Shown here piece after piece: positions 23,070 to 36,405 of a DNA stretch of 64,000 nt; the first letter of the stretch is position 1; each line of letters starts with the position of its first letter. Below the pieces are notes generated by a model. That model did not search any database and had not been told where the DNA came from. It saw nothing but the letters and a program-made list of their open reading frames with translations. A program made the position numbers and the translations under genes. The stretch is from Thelonectria olida (Eukaryota > Ascomycota > Sordariomycetes > Hypocreales > Nectriaceae): assembly GCA_020736575.1 (NCBI GenBank), contig JAGPYM010000086.1, forward strand, positions 1 to 64,000, given 5' to 3'.

Positions 23070-25560
23070 TATAGTATATCTAGTTAAAATTGTCTAATAG
23101 AGTTAAAAACTTATTTTTTTTTAATATATTAAAAAGTATTACTATTAAAAAATTTTTTTTAATATATTTATAATTTAAATATTATATTAAAGTTTTAAGT
23201 ATATTTAAATACTTATTAAAACTACTATTATTTATTAAAATAAGCCTAGTATTAGTATATAATAAAAGTTAATATAAGTAAAACCCAGCCTTGTATTTAT
23301 TATAATGAACTTTTTTATAAAGTTTATATTTAGCTTTTTAGTGAAAATTCTTATTAAGTAAACCTTGTTTAAAGAACCTTATTTTAAGCTATTAAAACTA
23401 TTATAATATAAATACTTTCTAATATTATTAAAAAGTATATATATATAATTAGATTTTAGCATTATATTATATTTAAAAAAAAATCTAATAATTTAAATAT
23501 AAAATAAAAGTTAATATAAGCTGAATTCTAGCCTTATATTTATTATAATAAGCTTTTTAATAGGGCTTATAATTAGTTTTAAAATAGAAGATTTTATTAA
23601 ATAAACTTTATTTAAAACACTTTATTTTAAGGTTTTAATATAAAAGTACTTACTTTTTATATTTAACTCTAGTTTATATAATTTAAATAATAATATAATA
23701 TATAATAGCTAATATATTTAATTTTAAATATAATATAATTTAACTAAATAATAGAATTTATATAACTACTTACTATATATTAAAATATATAAATTTTTTA
23801 AAATATATTAAATTAATAAAGGATTTTAATAAGTACTTAAAAGAGTTATTATTTATTAAAATAAGCCTAGTATTAGTATATAAGAAAAGTTAATTTAAGT
23901 AAAACCCAGCCTTATATTTATTATAATAAGCTTTTTTATAAGGTTTATTATACTTAAAAGAGTTATAACTATTAAATGTTTTATATTACTTAATATAAAT
24001 ATATTATTAACTATTTATTAAAAGATTAATTTAATTATTTTAAATTATAAGATTTTAATTAAATGACTTAATATATATTAATACTCTTATTACCTTTTTA
24101 AATAAAAAGTTAAAAACCTTATATAACTTTTTAAAAGGGAAAGAAAAAACTATTTTAATAATAATAATAAGCAATTTATTAAAATAGTTTAATTAAATAT
24201 TTATAAGTTATAATTTTAAAAGCTATTATATATAATAGTAATAATTTAAATAGTTATTTAAAAGGCTATAAAAAGATTTAAAAATAAAAAGTAAGTTAAA
24301 TAAATATAAGGGTTAAGAAAGTAAGGGGTTAAAAAGGTTAAATAAAAAAGAAAAGTTTAAAAAAAGTTAAAATAGATTTAAAAGTATTTAAACTAATAAA
24401 AATAAAATAAAGTAATTAAATAGTAAAATATATTAAAAAGTTTATAAAATTATAGAAATTACTAATTATAAAAACTATTATATATTATATTATTAGTTAA
24501 ATTATTATTATTAAATTTAAAAAGAAAAGTATATTTATATTAAAGCTTAAATAAGGTTTTTTTAAATAAAACTTGATTAATAAAGACTTTTATTTTAAAA
24601 CTAATTTTAAATTTTATAAAAACACTTAGTATAATAAATATAAAGCTAGGTTTTACTTATATTAACTTTTATTATATATTAATATTAAGCTTAATTTAAT
24701 TAATAATATAAATAAAGCTAGTTATAAATATTAATATAAAATATATTAAATAATAAATTAAAATAGTAAAAGTAAAAAAATATTAAATAAATTAATACCT
24801 TTTTAAAAAACTAAATTTAATTTATTTTATAATTTAAATTAAAATATACTTTAAAGTTAAAAAGAAAAAACTATTATATAATATTTTACTTATAGCTTTT
24901 TTTAATTATAAAATAATAACTTAAAATTATATATTTTATTATAATAAAATTAATATTAAAAATAGAGTTTTAATAAAAAAGATTTAATAATTATATTTTA
25001 ACTTATATAAATTTAAATTTTAAAAGAAAAAAATACATATATACGTATTTTAATTATTTTATTTAAAAGTATATTATATAAGCTATTTTAATTTATATAT
25101 TATAAGTTAAATAAGTAATATTTAAAGCTTAAACTATATAATAAATAGCTATATTATATAATATATAAGTTTAATAAAACTAATATTATTATTATTATTT
25201 ATTAAAATAAGCCTAGTATTAGCATATAATAAAGGTTAATATAAGTAAAACCCAACCTTATATTTATTATAATAAGCTTTTTTATAAAATTTATAAAAAA
25301 CTAATATTATAATAGTATTAATTTGTAAGTAGTACTATTTAATAACTAATTACTTATTAAAAAGTCTAATTAAAACGCATATAACTTAATTGCTTTTATA
25401 AACTATTAATATTATAAGCGCTTTTAAAAAAAGATTTCCTACTTTAATACTTAGAGAAAAATCAAAGTTATAACTATATTTAGTAAGATATATAACATAC
25501 TATATGTTTAAATGGAATAAACTTTATTTATCTTATTATCTAACTTTTTACACACAACCC
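23070..25560. repeat. AT-rich RIP-degraded repeat block 3
   Basis: Nearly pure A/T, beginning about 70 bp after the sulfatase stop and ending just before the permease stop. It contains a family A head at 23235-23400, a family B copy at about 23480-24080, a nested A head at 23855-23950, the shared tail motif near 24225, and another A head at 25190-25290. No gene is seen. Confidence 0.85.
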
Positions 25561-25579
25561 AAAGACAGATTAGTATATA

Positions 25580-27812
25580 TTAGCAAAGGAGATTGTAAAC
25601 CATCTTCCAGAATGGCCAGTTTCTCTTCTCATCTTGTCCTGGCTCTGCTATCATGTGAGAACGGAATGAGCTTCGTCCCGTTTGAATATCAATCTTTTCT
25701 ATCGGGACCACCTGGGTGTGGAAGTAGATCTTGTGGCTAACATATAAAACTAGCAGAATCGGGATGGCCATAACCCGGAGAAAGAAGGTCTGCACCTTGC
25801 CGGATGTGCTGGTATCCAGGGTTGGCGTCTGGATAGGTGAGATGGCGACGTAGACCTGCGACGCAAGCACTAGGATATATGCCACCAGGGCGAACCAGGA
25901 GCCGATCACACCGGAGTGCGAACGGACGGGAATTTGATCTAGCGAACGAGCCTTGTATGCCCAAGCCATACGGAAACGAATATGACAAAGACAAATGCTG
26001 CCCCAGGTGAATATCAAACTCAGGCTGGAAGTAGCGAGGAGCCAGTTGAAGATAGTTTGGTGAAGTTCGACGTCAGCTAAGAAGCCCAGAAGCCCTACAC
26101 ATACCACAAATAAGATAGCCATAAGCGGGCGGCCGCGTTTATCCACGTAGGCAAAGAACTGCGGTGCATGTGACTGCTCAGCTAAGGCAAGCAGGGTTCG
26201 CGACGAGCTAAAAACTGCCGAGTTACCAACGCTAATAATAGCAATCAGGATGATGGCATTCATAACGCTCGGTAAGATAGTAATACCGGCTTTCTCAATG
26301 GCGATAATAAACGCACTAGTCGAGGAAGCGGAATTATTGCTGCTACCCATAAGGCGAGGGTTATCTGAGGAAACGAGAAGAGTCATGATCAAGGTGGCAC
26401 CAACGTAGAAGATAGTGATACGCCAGAAGACCTGCTTGAAAGCTTTAGGGAGCGATTTGGATGGGTTGACCGCCTCAGCCGCAGCAAGGCCGACGAGTTC
26501 AGTGCCTCCGAATGCGAAGGCGGTCGAGACTAGGACGGTGCAAAAGCCCTTGAACCCATTGTTGAAAGGTCCGGGATTCCGCCAGTAGTAACCGCCGATG
26601 TAGCCGCCCTCAGGCGGGCCTCCGATGTTGATGACGATGCCTAGAAGGCTGACCGTTGCAGCTCGTGAGCGGGGGAGATAGGAAGCGAAAGACGGAGAGA
26701 CTTACATAAAGCCAACAATGGCCGTTATTTTGATGATAGAAAAGATAAACTCAGCCTCGCCATAGGCCTTGATGCCACACAAGTTGATGGCGAAAATAAA
26801 GACAAGGAATGCAGTGACGAGCATGGCCTTTGGTATGGCATCATTCCAGTAGGAAACAGCGAGTGCCCCAGCAATAATTTCTAGGGGCAGGACAAAGAGC
26901 CACAGCAGAAAATAGCTATATTGGGGAATTTTTTCAATTCGTTGTCAGCACACTTAATCTCACGAACTATAAGGAAAGCATGGGACGCTTCTCGCTGCAT
27001 AGGGGCACAGGAAAAGAGATATAAGTAAAAGGGGAGCTCGGAACTTACCTCCAACCGATAGCAAAGCCCCAGGAAGGGTCGATAAAGCGGGTAGAAAACG
27101 CCGAGAAGGAGCCAGTGATGGGGAAGAGAACACAGAGCTCGCAGAGGGACTGCACGGTACAGTATTGCATCGCACCGAGTATAAGGAACGAGAGAAAGAG
27201 GTTTGCCGGACCGCCCTTGTAGAGAGCGTTGCCCGAGGCGACAAAGAGGCCGGCTCCTGGGAAGGGTATCAGTGTCAGCGACGTTTGGGCGATATGGGTG
27301 GAGAGAGGCGCAACAAGACAGATGGAGGGGAAGGTATAACCGTTAACGAGACTTGTTTTCGGTTGACCGTGGGTATCAACCTTGACGACGGTTTCGCTTG
27401 TCTTTCTTCCTTGTCTCCTTATCGGCAAGCTTGAAAACGACGAGCGGAAGGGGTGGGAACTGGCCAAGTACTCACCGATAGCCGCTCCAAAGGCAATCAT
27501 CTGCATATGCCTACCCTTGAGCTTCCTGGCGAGGGGCGTTGTGGCCGTCTTAGCATTTGCTGCTCGGTGGTCGTAATAGAGATCCCCTTGGGCCGACATT
27601 ACAGGCTGTGGTGTAGCATGGTAGCCGCTGTCAAGGCTCTTGCTGGGCCGTCGCTTGGCACGGCGGAAGCCATCCATCCAGTCGGTGGGCTTGGGGCGCT
27701 TGGCAGAGGCGTCCCACCAGAATCCCTCTACGTTGAAGCGACCAGTGTTGCTGAGGTGCTTCATCTCAACAACCTCAACCTCGTGGGTGGGCATAATGGG
27801 GTTGCCCGGCAT
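25580..27812 (-). CDS. Amino-acid permease (YAT/GAP type)
   Basis: Four exons: 27812-27476, 27256-27049, 26915-26706, 26648-25580 (introns 219, 133 and 57 nt), giving 607 residues with about 12 TM segments. The family landmarks are all present: LKGRHMQMIAFGAAIGAGLFVASG, the FPITGSFSAFSTRFIDPSWGFAIGW block, VLPLEIIAGALAVSYW, GFILLGIVINIGGPP, and TAFAFGGTELVGLAAAEAVNPSKSLPKA. For the last intron the acceptor CAG before CCTTCTAGGC was chosen over the nearer TAG because only it keeps FILLGIV in frame. It is a plasma-membrane proton symporter for amino acids; the substrate range is unknown. The start is the first Met of the hydrophilic N-tail. The stop lies within about 20 bp of an AT block. Confidence 0.92.
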
Positions 27813-29390
27813 CGTGGCTGATGGGAGGATGAGATGAGAGGGAGAGGAGGATGAAAGGACAGAAATGAACCACGCAGCGTGCAAGGGAAGCGCGAGTGCC
27901 TATGCCAAGAATCCGTCGACGAGCGCTGATGGTCCGCTTGGTCAATTCGATTACCCTGTGTGACAGAGGGCAGACTGACAGGTGTTCCCCTTATCGGTCG
28001 CTGGACGATTTGCACCCTAGTATTCGGTGGAGGGTGGCGTGGTTTTTGGTGGCGTCGAGGCTGTGCAAACCAGTCCCTGTGCCCTCACACTTCTTATCGA
28101 TGTTTAGCCTAGGTACCACCGGTTTCGCCAGTGTCCCATTGCAGTCGACAATATCCACATGCCTCTCCAGCCCGAAACAAGCTTGCTGTTGAACTTAAGT
28201 GTGGCATACCGTTACGTGTGTATTGGTTGACTACCTAGCTAAGAGCATCGAAGGCTGTGTCCAAAACAGGTTCACTAATGTCGCTCGTTGCCTTACATTG
28301 CAGGCGTAATCGGGACACCGCTTGAACGCGGGTCTGACATCCGGGACCCTCACGAAATGAGCCCCTGAAGGCCACTACCGAACTCGTCGCTGATTTTTGG
28401 CTCGGTCAACTGCCGGAGGCCAGGCTGCTGCAGGCTGTCTCTAGCCTTAGATGCATAATACACGCTACCTTCCTGTTGAGCAAACTTAGGGCTCGCCCCC
28501 TGACACCCAACCAAGTCGGGAACCTGGTGGAAAGTGCCGAATAGGGGCGCGCTCGATTCCCCTTCAATGAGTGATCCGACTCCTGGCATCAGGAAACTCG
28601 CACGGGACTAAAGGGCTGAGACAAAGATTTAGCGTTTTGTGGCTTGTACTACGGCCATCCATCTCCACGCTCTAATAAAAAGTCAAAAAGAATCCTCTCA
28701 TTTCCCCCTCCCTCCGGCAGGTGATTGAATTCTGTTTGGGCTCTATTACGCACCCTTGATTCTGAATCGCAGCAGACAGGTCATTCCTCCTCCACATCCA
28801 TGTGCTTATGACAGATCGTGTTTTGCCACCCCGGCCCGCCCTCTCTAAGGTAGGAGAATCCTACGTCCGTATCTCGTAGCGGGATGCAGCCGTGTAACCT
28901 TCGCGTTGCAATCGCATGGAATACTAAACCAGCCACATCACATACCACATGTCTGCTCCATGTTGGTGGCAACGTTCGCGGAACGTATGGCCCGCCTTCG
29001 TGTTCATTGGCCGGTCTCCAGCACATGCAATCTCTCATGACAGCGGGATAGAGAAGTCTTTTTATGTGGTTGTGAAGTTCTACCATGGCGTATAGCGCCA
29101 GCACTTAGGCGCACAGTACTCTCTGAAGTCGTCCCCATGTTTGAAGAGCATAATAGATTTCCCAGTGATACAGTGGCTGTGTAAGCAAACGCCGCGTCGA
29201 GTCAGTCAAGAAGGATTGATGGCCTTTGACCCCAGGCTCACGGTCCGAACCAATATGGCCAGACGCATCTTAGACAAGATATATATGACTGGTAACAGCT
29301 CTCAAATTCTCTATAACTCTCCGTCCATTATTTCCCGACCTTCCACATTAAGCATTCGCGACCATGGAGGACCTACGAACTTCCATCCAG
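27813..29390. other. Intergenic, no gene seen
   Basis: About 1.6 kb of ordinary composition upstream of the permease. Only short, non-conserved ORFs occur on either strand. Confidence 0.45.
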
Positions 29391-29394
29391 GGAC

Positions 29395-29580
29395 AGACAT
29401 CTATCGAATCTATCGAATCGAATGCCCGACCTTGCCATTTGATTCGATGGCTGGACATTCGATTCGGGTGTAGCCATATATAATTCGACACGAATCTAGC
29501 ACGTCTGCTACAGATTCGATATCGAATCAAGCACCTGTCATTCGATTCGATGCCAAGACTCGATCGAATTCGATCTAATA
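29395..29580. repeat. Cluster of TTCGA/TCGAA motifs, probable hAT subterminal repeats
   Basis: Within 186 bp the words TTCGA or TCGAA occur about a dozen times on both strands, including the 16-bp palindrome GATTCGATATCGAATC at 29513-29528. The cluster lies 270-450 bp beyond the stop of the hAT transposase. hAT elements are known to carry short repeated transposase-binding sites just inside their ends, so this is probably the 3' subterminal region. Terminal inverted repeats and an 8-bp target duplication were not found. Confidence 0.55.
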
Positions 29581-29846
29581 GATGACTAATCCCCGTGAAG
29601 GTAGAGAACGTTAGAGGAAGTTGTGACTTACCAGTAAGAGGACCCTCTGACATGGAGTGATTCAAATCTGGTTTGAGTAAGGGCAGCAAGCAACACGAGA
29701 AAGCACATGAAGGGAGTATGTAACATAGCGGTAAGGCCCTATAGGAAATGTCCCTCAGGGCTGAATAAACGTCATCATCATCGTGATTTGGGAAGAGACG
29801 TCGCAGAATAGGGTTAGTTTGTGGAAAATATATATTACTATGCAGA

Positions 29847-31063
29847 TCAGAAGTCGCTCGTCAGCGATGCAAGTACATCAACCCATTTGTCATCACTTAG
29901 GCTAAGCAGCGGCAGCGAAGGCGTGAAGATCCCAGCCTTGCTCCACGATCGAATACACTGACCCATAGCCACTATCTCCCTCCCCAACCGATTTCTGAAC
30001 GGCGCCATCATAAGCCCTGCACTGCTAAACGTCCTCTCACTCTCTGCAGATGATGATGGGATACTAAGCATATTAACAGCCATGGTAGACAGCTGCGGGT
30101 ACTGATAGGCATTGGTCTTCCACCAGGCAATTGGTCTGCTCCTGTAGTACTGACTGTTGACGATATCCTTGTCGCAGTATCTGGAATATTCATCATCAAT
30201 CGCTGCCGCTGTGGTCGTCTGTTTTGCCTTATGTGTGGTCTTGCGCAGGTTGGAAGCGGCGGCAGGTGAAGTCGTGGCAAATGCCGAGCTGGCGATGCTC
30301 CTGGCAAGCCTGCGCTCGATGTAATCCATTGAGGTCTCATCAGTTGTAGCGAGGACCTCGTTATCAACGTCGCGCTGCCTGTAGCTGCTTTCCCAGATCT
30401 GCAATGGCTTCTCTTCGTAGTCGGCTCGCCAACCCTGCGCCTTGCGAGTAGGAACTCGAGACCAAAGTTGGTCGAGAAGATGCCACTTCTTCGCAGGGTT
30501 AAAGACAGCAGCGCCTACATATGCAGCACTGGCCAGAAGAACATAGTACTTATGGAGCTTCTTCCACCCGAGCTTGATGAAAACTTTGAACAATTTACGA
30601 GTTCTGTTATCAAGTCCCTCGTAAATGGCAACCTCGACGTCTTTCCTCTTCCCGCTCACCGGATTCTCAACTTCTCCGTAGACTGTACATTCGACAGCAC
30701 TTTCGAGGTGGCCAAGGAGCATCTCGAAGACAGGGAAGTACTCGTCGAGGCTACCACAACTCGATCTCACACCAGGAACACCGCTGCCCTGAAGCTGCTT
30801 AGTGGCGACCTCGAAAGGCCTCAGAAGCTTGACCAGCATCTCGATAAGCTTCCAGTCGTACCCTCTCAGCCGATACTGCAGAACTGCGGCTTTGACATTC
30901 TCACAGGCGCCTTCAGCTTCCCAGCGGTTCTGAACATCATTGAAGAATGTGTTAAGTGCTGGGCGGAGACGAAGGGCCCTCTCCATCATACGCATGTCGG
31001 AGTCCCATCTAGTGGCGTTATTAAAGACCCAGTGGAGTGTTAATTCCTTGCCAGATTCCTTGC
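29847..31063 (-). mobile_element. hAT-family transposase, 5'-truncated remnant
   Basis: An open frame (382 residues from Met at 30995, extendable to a TAA near 31060) covers the C-terminal half of a hAT transposase. It has VFNNATRWDSDMRMMERAL (the conserved TRWxS region), a middle helical part, then YPQLSTMAVNMLSIPSSSAESERTFSSAG and RNRLGREIV, the hAT dimerisation domain. The N-terminal BED zinc finger and the first catalytic Asp are missing, and an in-frame stop closes the frame upstream. Full hAT transposases are 600-800 residues. Base composition is normal, so the remnant has escaped RIP. It is probably non-autonomous. Downstream lies the TCGAA cluster at 29395-29580. Confidence 0.8.
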
Positions 31064-32215
31064 ATTAATTGCAGTAGCATGATAGCGGCCATGTGTCCAT
31101 AGTATGCCGCCCATGACTGCTTGATGCTCCGGAATTGGAGTACACGAGACTGCCGGTGGTGTTGTGTAGGTAGTTGATGTTAGTTGAGGAGAGACTGCAG
31201 TGGATCCCTGTTGAACACACCTGCATCCGGCACACACAGACAGAAATCACATGGCAAGACAGAGAAGGATTAAAAGAGTTGCTGAATGCTGCTTCTTTGA
31301 GTAAAGCTAAGCGGCCGCGAGGCCGACACGAAGGAACAGGAGAAAAACGCCGCCACCGACTGACAGCGAACTGTATCCGGCGATCCGGTATAGCTCTCCA
31401 TTTGTCCCCTATCGGCGATTGAGACAATGCTTTCCGCCTTGGATAACTCCGTATTGTTCCATGTGCTCGTCGAAAGACTCTGCGTTGTATTTGCGCCGAT
31501 AATTCATGGTAGGGCCTGTAAGATTGACACTGTCGACACAGTGAAAACCCCATTCTGCCATATCTTGGGATGCTCTGTTGAGCCACGGCGCTTGTACGAT
31601 GGCCACGAACCGAAATAGGTTTTCTAAATGTTCAACAGGACCCCTCATCCAAGGCCGCCGCGCAACAAGTACCCATTGAATACCTGTGACAACTGTATGC
31701 GTGGCGCTCAGCGGGCTGTTGCGGGCTGTTGTGGGCTCCGGTCGCAAAAGCAGAGGCATAGTCGACCAAGGTGACCTCAGGAACGTTTCTCGTTTTGGGG
31801 GAATATGTCCCTGGCTTGATTCATATGTGAGGCAGTGTTTCGAGTACATCTTTCTCTCGACCAAAGAGCCGGATCGCACCCTCAAGCAGCAGTGGGATAA
31901 ACTATTTCTCCTCAACTATACAGAGGAAACAGACCCGTCTGCAAGTGAGAAGATAGAGTTAGCCACCAAACTCCCACATTCTTCGCAATTGGAGGTGCAT
32001 AGTTTCCCGAAAATGGTTCCGCAGGTGATCCATCTGCGGTTTGATGGCCAGAATGCCACGGAGGGCATTTCTCGCATGAGTGGTGATCTCTGTGAACTGT
32101 GGGGGTAGTCCACAAACTCGGCTGCTCGTTTGTTAACGTAGCGGAAGTTTACCAGAGTGTGTAAGTCGAGTTGGATGAGAATGGGCTGGAGGAGCTCAGA
32201 AGGGAGACAGCATCA
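31064..32215. other. Unresolved stretch with overlapping ORFs on both strands
   Basis: The minus strand has ORFs at 31065-31586 and 31409-31915, and the plus strand one of 140 aa at 31686-32108. None has a motif I recognise. The minus-strand segment WMRGPVEHLENLFRFVAIV ... YNAESFDEHMEQYGVIQGGKH looks protein-like but is broken by frame changes. It may be a decayed gene or the lost 5' part of the hAT element. Confidence 0.3.
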
Positions 32216-32394
32216 AGTGCCCTAATATTATTAGTATTCTTATTTAGTAACTAATAAACTAAAATAGGTAGAAATTAAAAGGGGCGCTAAGATAATATAA
32301 AGTAAGTAATAAATTTAATAAAAGAGCAGCTTATAATTTAAATTCTTTTTTTTTAAATATTTAATATATAAGAAAATAAATAAAAATACTTTGT

Positions 32395-33175
32395 ATTATT
32401 TATTAAAATAAGTTTAATATTAGTATATAATAAAAGTAAATATATATAAAACTTAGTTTTATATTTTTTATAATAAGGTTTTTTATAAAGTTTATAATTA
32501 GTATTTAAATAAAGATTCTTATTAAATAAACCTAATTTAAAAAACTTTATTTTAAGTTGTTAATATAAAAGTTTTATTTTTTTAAATTTTAATTTATATA
32601 ATATAACTAATTTTAAAATATATAATTTAATATAACTAACTTTTTACTAATTAAATAAATTATAATTTAAAAAGATAATATTAATATAATAGTATAATAT
32701 TTATTTAATTAAAAAGCTTAAAAGGTATTATAAATAGTTATAACTTTTTAATATTTTTATTTTAATTAATATATATATACTCTTAAAAGTAATATAAAAA
32801 ACTAACTAAAGTCTTTTAAATTATTATATTTTAATTAATAAATTAAATATATAAGAAAATAAATTTAAACTTTTTAATAAAAAAGTTAACTAACTTAATT
32901 GCCTTTTAAATTAAATAAAAAATAATAAGCTTAATTAAAATAACTAATTAATTTTTAGAAAGATTATAAAAATATAATTTAAAGCTATAATTTTAAAAGC
33001 TATTATATATAATAGTAATAATTTAAATAGTTATTTAAAAAGCTACTTACTTATAAGTAAAATAAGAGAAAAAAGAAAGAATTTAAAAATAAAAAGTAAA
33101 TTAAATAAATATATATATATAAGAGTTAAAAAGGGAGGGGGCTAAAAGAGTTAAATTAAAAAGAAAGTTTAAAAA
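32395..33175 (+). repeat. Repeat family A, copy A4
   Basis: Collinear with A1 from the head (TATTAAAATAAGTTTAATATTAG) and with the reverse complement of A2 and A3 further in, including the AGCTATTATATATAATAG tail motif. Heavily C-to-T/G-to-A altered. Confidence 0.65.
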
Positions 33176-33599
33176 TAAATAACTTAAAATTATAACTTTA
33201 AAAGCTATTATATATAATAGTTATAATTTAAATAGTTATTTAAATAGAAAGAAAAAATATAAAAATAATAAGTAAATTAAATAAGTAAGTAAATATATAA
33301 GTTTTTATTTTAACCTTTTTTAAACTTTTCTTTTTATTTAACTTTTTTAGCTTTTTACTTTTTTAACTTTTATATTTACTTAACTTACTTTTTATTTTTA
33401 AGTTTTCCTTTATAAGCTTTTAAATAACTATTTAAATTATTACTATTATATATAATAGCTTTGAAAATTATAACTTATAAGTATTTAATTAAACTATTTT
33501 AATATATTACTTATTATTATTATTAAAATAGTTTTTACTTTTTTATTAAAAATTATATAAAGCTTTTAACTTTTTATTTAAAAAGGTTATAATAGTATT

Positions 33600-34497
33600 A
33601 ATTTTTATAATTAGTAATTTTTATTATTATATTAACTCTTTTATATATTTTTTTATTTAATTGCCTTACTTATTTTAATTAGCTTAATTGCTTTTAAACC
33701 TATTTAACCTATTTTTAAACTTCCTTTTTAGCTTAACCCTTTTAGCCCCTTTTCCTTTTTAACTCTTATATTTACTTGCCTTTTTAACTTACTTTTTATT
33801 TTTAAATTTTTCCTTTATAGCCTTTTAAATAACTATTTAAATTATTACTATTATATATAATAGCTCTTAAAGCTATAACTTTAACTTATACTTTTATATT
33901 TTTTTAAGAAATAATTAGTTATTTTAACTAAATATATTATTTCTTGCCCAATTTTAAAAGCAATTAAGTCAGCTAACTTCCCTATTAAGGAATTTAAAAC
34001 TATCTTTCTATATATTTAATTTTTTAATTAGAATATAATAGCCTAAAAGGACTAGGTTAATCCTTTATATTACTTATAATAGTATATTTATATTAGCTAA
34101 TATAGGGATATTAAGGAGTTATAATTATTTAAAATGCTTTTTAAGCTATTTAATTAAATAAATATATTTAAGGAAATTTATATAATTTAATAAGTATTAA
34201 GCTATTATATTAATATTATTCTTTTAAATTATAGTTTATTTAATTAATAGAAAGTTAGTTATATTAAATTATATATTATATAATTAGTTAAGTTATATAA
34301 ATTAGAGTTTAAAAGAGTAATATTTTATATTAAAATGTTAAAATAAGGTTTTTAAATAAAGTTTATTTAATAAGGATTTTTATTTAAAAGCTAATTATAA
34401 ACCCTATAGAAAAGCTTATTATAATAAATATAAGGCTGGGTTTTACTTATATTAACTTTTATTATATACTACTATTAGGCTTATTTTAATAAATAAT
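33600..34497 (-). repeat. Repeat family A, copy A2
   Basis: Aligns by eye along its whole length (about 898 bp) with 48744-49642, with the same order of landmarks: TTTATAATTAGTAATTTTTA, CCTTTATAGCC, TATTTCTTGCCCAATT, GGCTGGGTTTTACTTATATT, and AGGCTTATTTTAATAAAT at the end. Differences are mostly C/T and G/A. No coding capacity remains. Confidence 0.75.
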
Positions 34498-34515
34498 AAT
34501 AATAATAGTATTAAT

Positions 34516-34944
34516 TCTAGCTTAGGGTATAATAATACATTTCTAGTTATAATTAAACTAAACCTTTTAAATTAAAAACTTAAATTAAAAATAAAAAACT
34601 ATAATTAGTTTAATTTTAGCAGCTAGTAGCTAGTTAAATATAAGTAAATTTTATAATACTTTTAAGCTATATATAAAAGGGCTTTTTAATTAGCTTATAT
34701 TATATAAGTATATAAATAATTCAATATACTTAGTAGATTTTCTAATATTATAAGAGCTAAAAGCTAGTTTTAAAAGTTAAAATATATTATATTAGCTATT
34801 AGTTAGTTAAATATATAGTTATATATTATAGCTAATTACTTATATAATTGTTTAATTTTATATATATTTAAAAGCTAAAAGTTTTCCCCTTATAAATAAT
34901 ATAAAATAAAGCTAGCTATAAGAAATATAAAATATTATAAATAA
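34516..34944 (+). repeat. SINE-like repeat, copy 1 (RIP-degraded)
   Basis: A 429-bp unit homologous to 38640-39071 and 41340-41767. It is flanked by a 13-bp target duplication, TAATAGTATTAAT (34503-34515) and TAATAGTATTAGT (34945-34957), whose single difference is G/A. The copy is strongly AT-shifted relative to copy 2. Confidence 0.65.
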
Positions 34945-36020
34945 TAATAGTATTAGTATATAGTAAATCTTTTAATTAAAATCTTATAATTTAAAATAAT
35001 TAAACTAATTTTTAAACTAATATTTAATAGTATATTTATATTAAATAAAATATAAATACTTAAAAGCTATAAGCTTTTTAAGTGCTTTTTAAAGTGTTTT
35101 ATTAGCTTAATATATTTAAAGGAATTTATTTATTTTAATATATAATAAGTAATTATATAGCTTTTAGTATTTAATTAAATTATATAATATTTAATTAATA
35201 AAAGTTAAATATTTTAACTATTATATATTATATTATTAGTTAAATTATATAAATTAAAGTTAAATAGAAAGGTATTTTTATATTAAAAACTTAAAAAAAA
35301 AGTTTTTTATATAAAGTTTATTTAATAGGAACTTTTATTATAACATTAATTATAAGCCTTATTAAAAAGCTTATTATAATAAATATATAGCTAGGATTTA
35401 ATATATTTTAACTTTTATTATATATTTAAATTATTAGCTTTTTTAATAATAATATTATAGCTTTTAAAATTATAATCTTAATTAAATTTAAATAATTTTA
35501 CTTTTTTATTAATTATTATAACTACTATTTTTCTTTATTATTTATTAAAATTAGCTTAATATTAATTTATAATAAAACTATTTTTATTTATTAAACTTAT
35601 ATAAAAAATATTATATATTATTAAAATTTAAATCTTTTAATAAAAAAAATATAATAAAATATATTAAATTAAAACTATTTAAATTAATTATATTTATAAT
35701 ATTTTTATATTTTTTTTTTATAATTAATTATTTTTTATATTTTTAATATTTAAATATTATTAAACTTCTTATTAAAATATAATTTTTAATATTTATTTTT
35801 ATTAAAAAGCTAATATAATACTTTTAATAGTTTTAATATATATATATTCTTTTTATAAAAGACTTCTTATATATTTAATTAAATAATTTTTTTTTACATA
35901 TTAAGCTATTTCTAGGCCCTAATACAGCCCCTAGTATTATTATATAACTATTTTATTTAATATTTTATATATAATTTAATTTAATAATTTTATTTAATTA
36001 AAGCAACTTCTAGTATTTGT

Positions 36021-36405
36021 GCTTGTCTAAACCTAACTCCTATTAGAATTTGGAATATTTATAGCAGACTCGCAAACCGACCGGCGCCCGACTTACCTGC
36101 AAGTCTAGTAACCAACCTATTATTAGAGCAAATCACAGCTCATATTAGAATTAGTAGGTTCCTACAGAATTGTGATTGGGCAAAAGGTTGCTGTGACTTG
36201 CGCACCCATGTAGCGTGGCCTGAAAAGCGGTCACCTGGATATTTATTGCGGAATGTGCCCCCCTGAGAGTTTGACTTCAATCTTTTCCAACTTGAATCTG
36301 AACGGTCCGTCCAAGACTATCGCTGGGAACAAACTGCAGAACCAGGGGCTGTTGACAAGGAGAAGGCCTTCTGCATTGCACTGTGCAGTAGGAGTATCGA
36401 CAGCC
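36021..36405. other. Upstream region of the methyltransferase gene
   Basis: Composition returns to normal at about 36030. An open frame runs in from 36253 in phase with the methyltransferase start, so an upstream Met (36253) cannot be excluded. No other feature is seen. Confidence 0.4.

Larger units (their letters stand above)
32221..36020. repeat. AT-rich RIP-degraded repeat block 4
   Basis: 3.8 kb of nearly pure A/T built from nested repeats: family A copies at 32395-33175 (plus) and 33600-34497 (minus), tail-only pieces at 33176-33300 and 33310-33480, a SINE-like copy at 34516-34944, and a family B copy at about 34960-35460 (minus). The head-to-head arrangement of A copies makes large inverted repeats. 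No gene is seen. Confidence 0.85.

Noticed and set aside
26641..26647. TAG acceptor in CTTCTAGGC for the last permease intron
   Set aside because: It would shift the frame; the CAG a few bases upstream keeps the conserved FILLGIV segment.
29847..31063. hAT ORF as a functional host gene
   Set aside because: It lacks the N-terminal zinc finger and first catalytic residue and is closed by a stop upstream; more likely a truncated transposon.
31686..32108. 140-residue plus-strand ORF
   Set aside because: No motif or family resemblance, and the opposite strand has equally good open frames; kept only as an unresolved stretch.
32985..33890. Repeated AGCTATTATATATAATAG units as a CRISPR-like array
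   Set aside because: Spacing is irregular, units occur in both orientations and belong to longer repeats; the DNA is eukaryotic.
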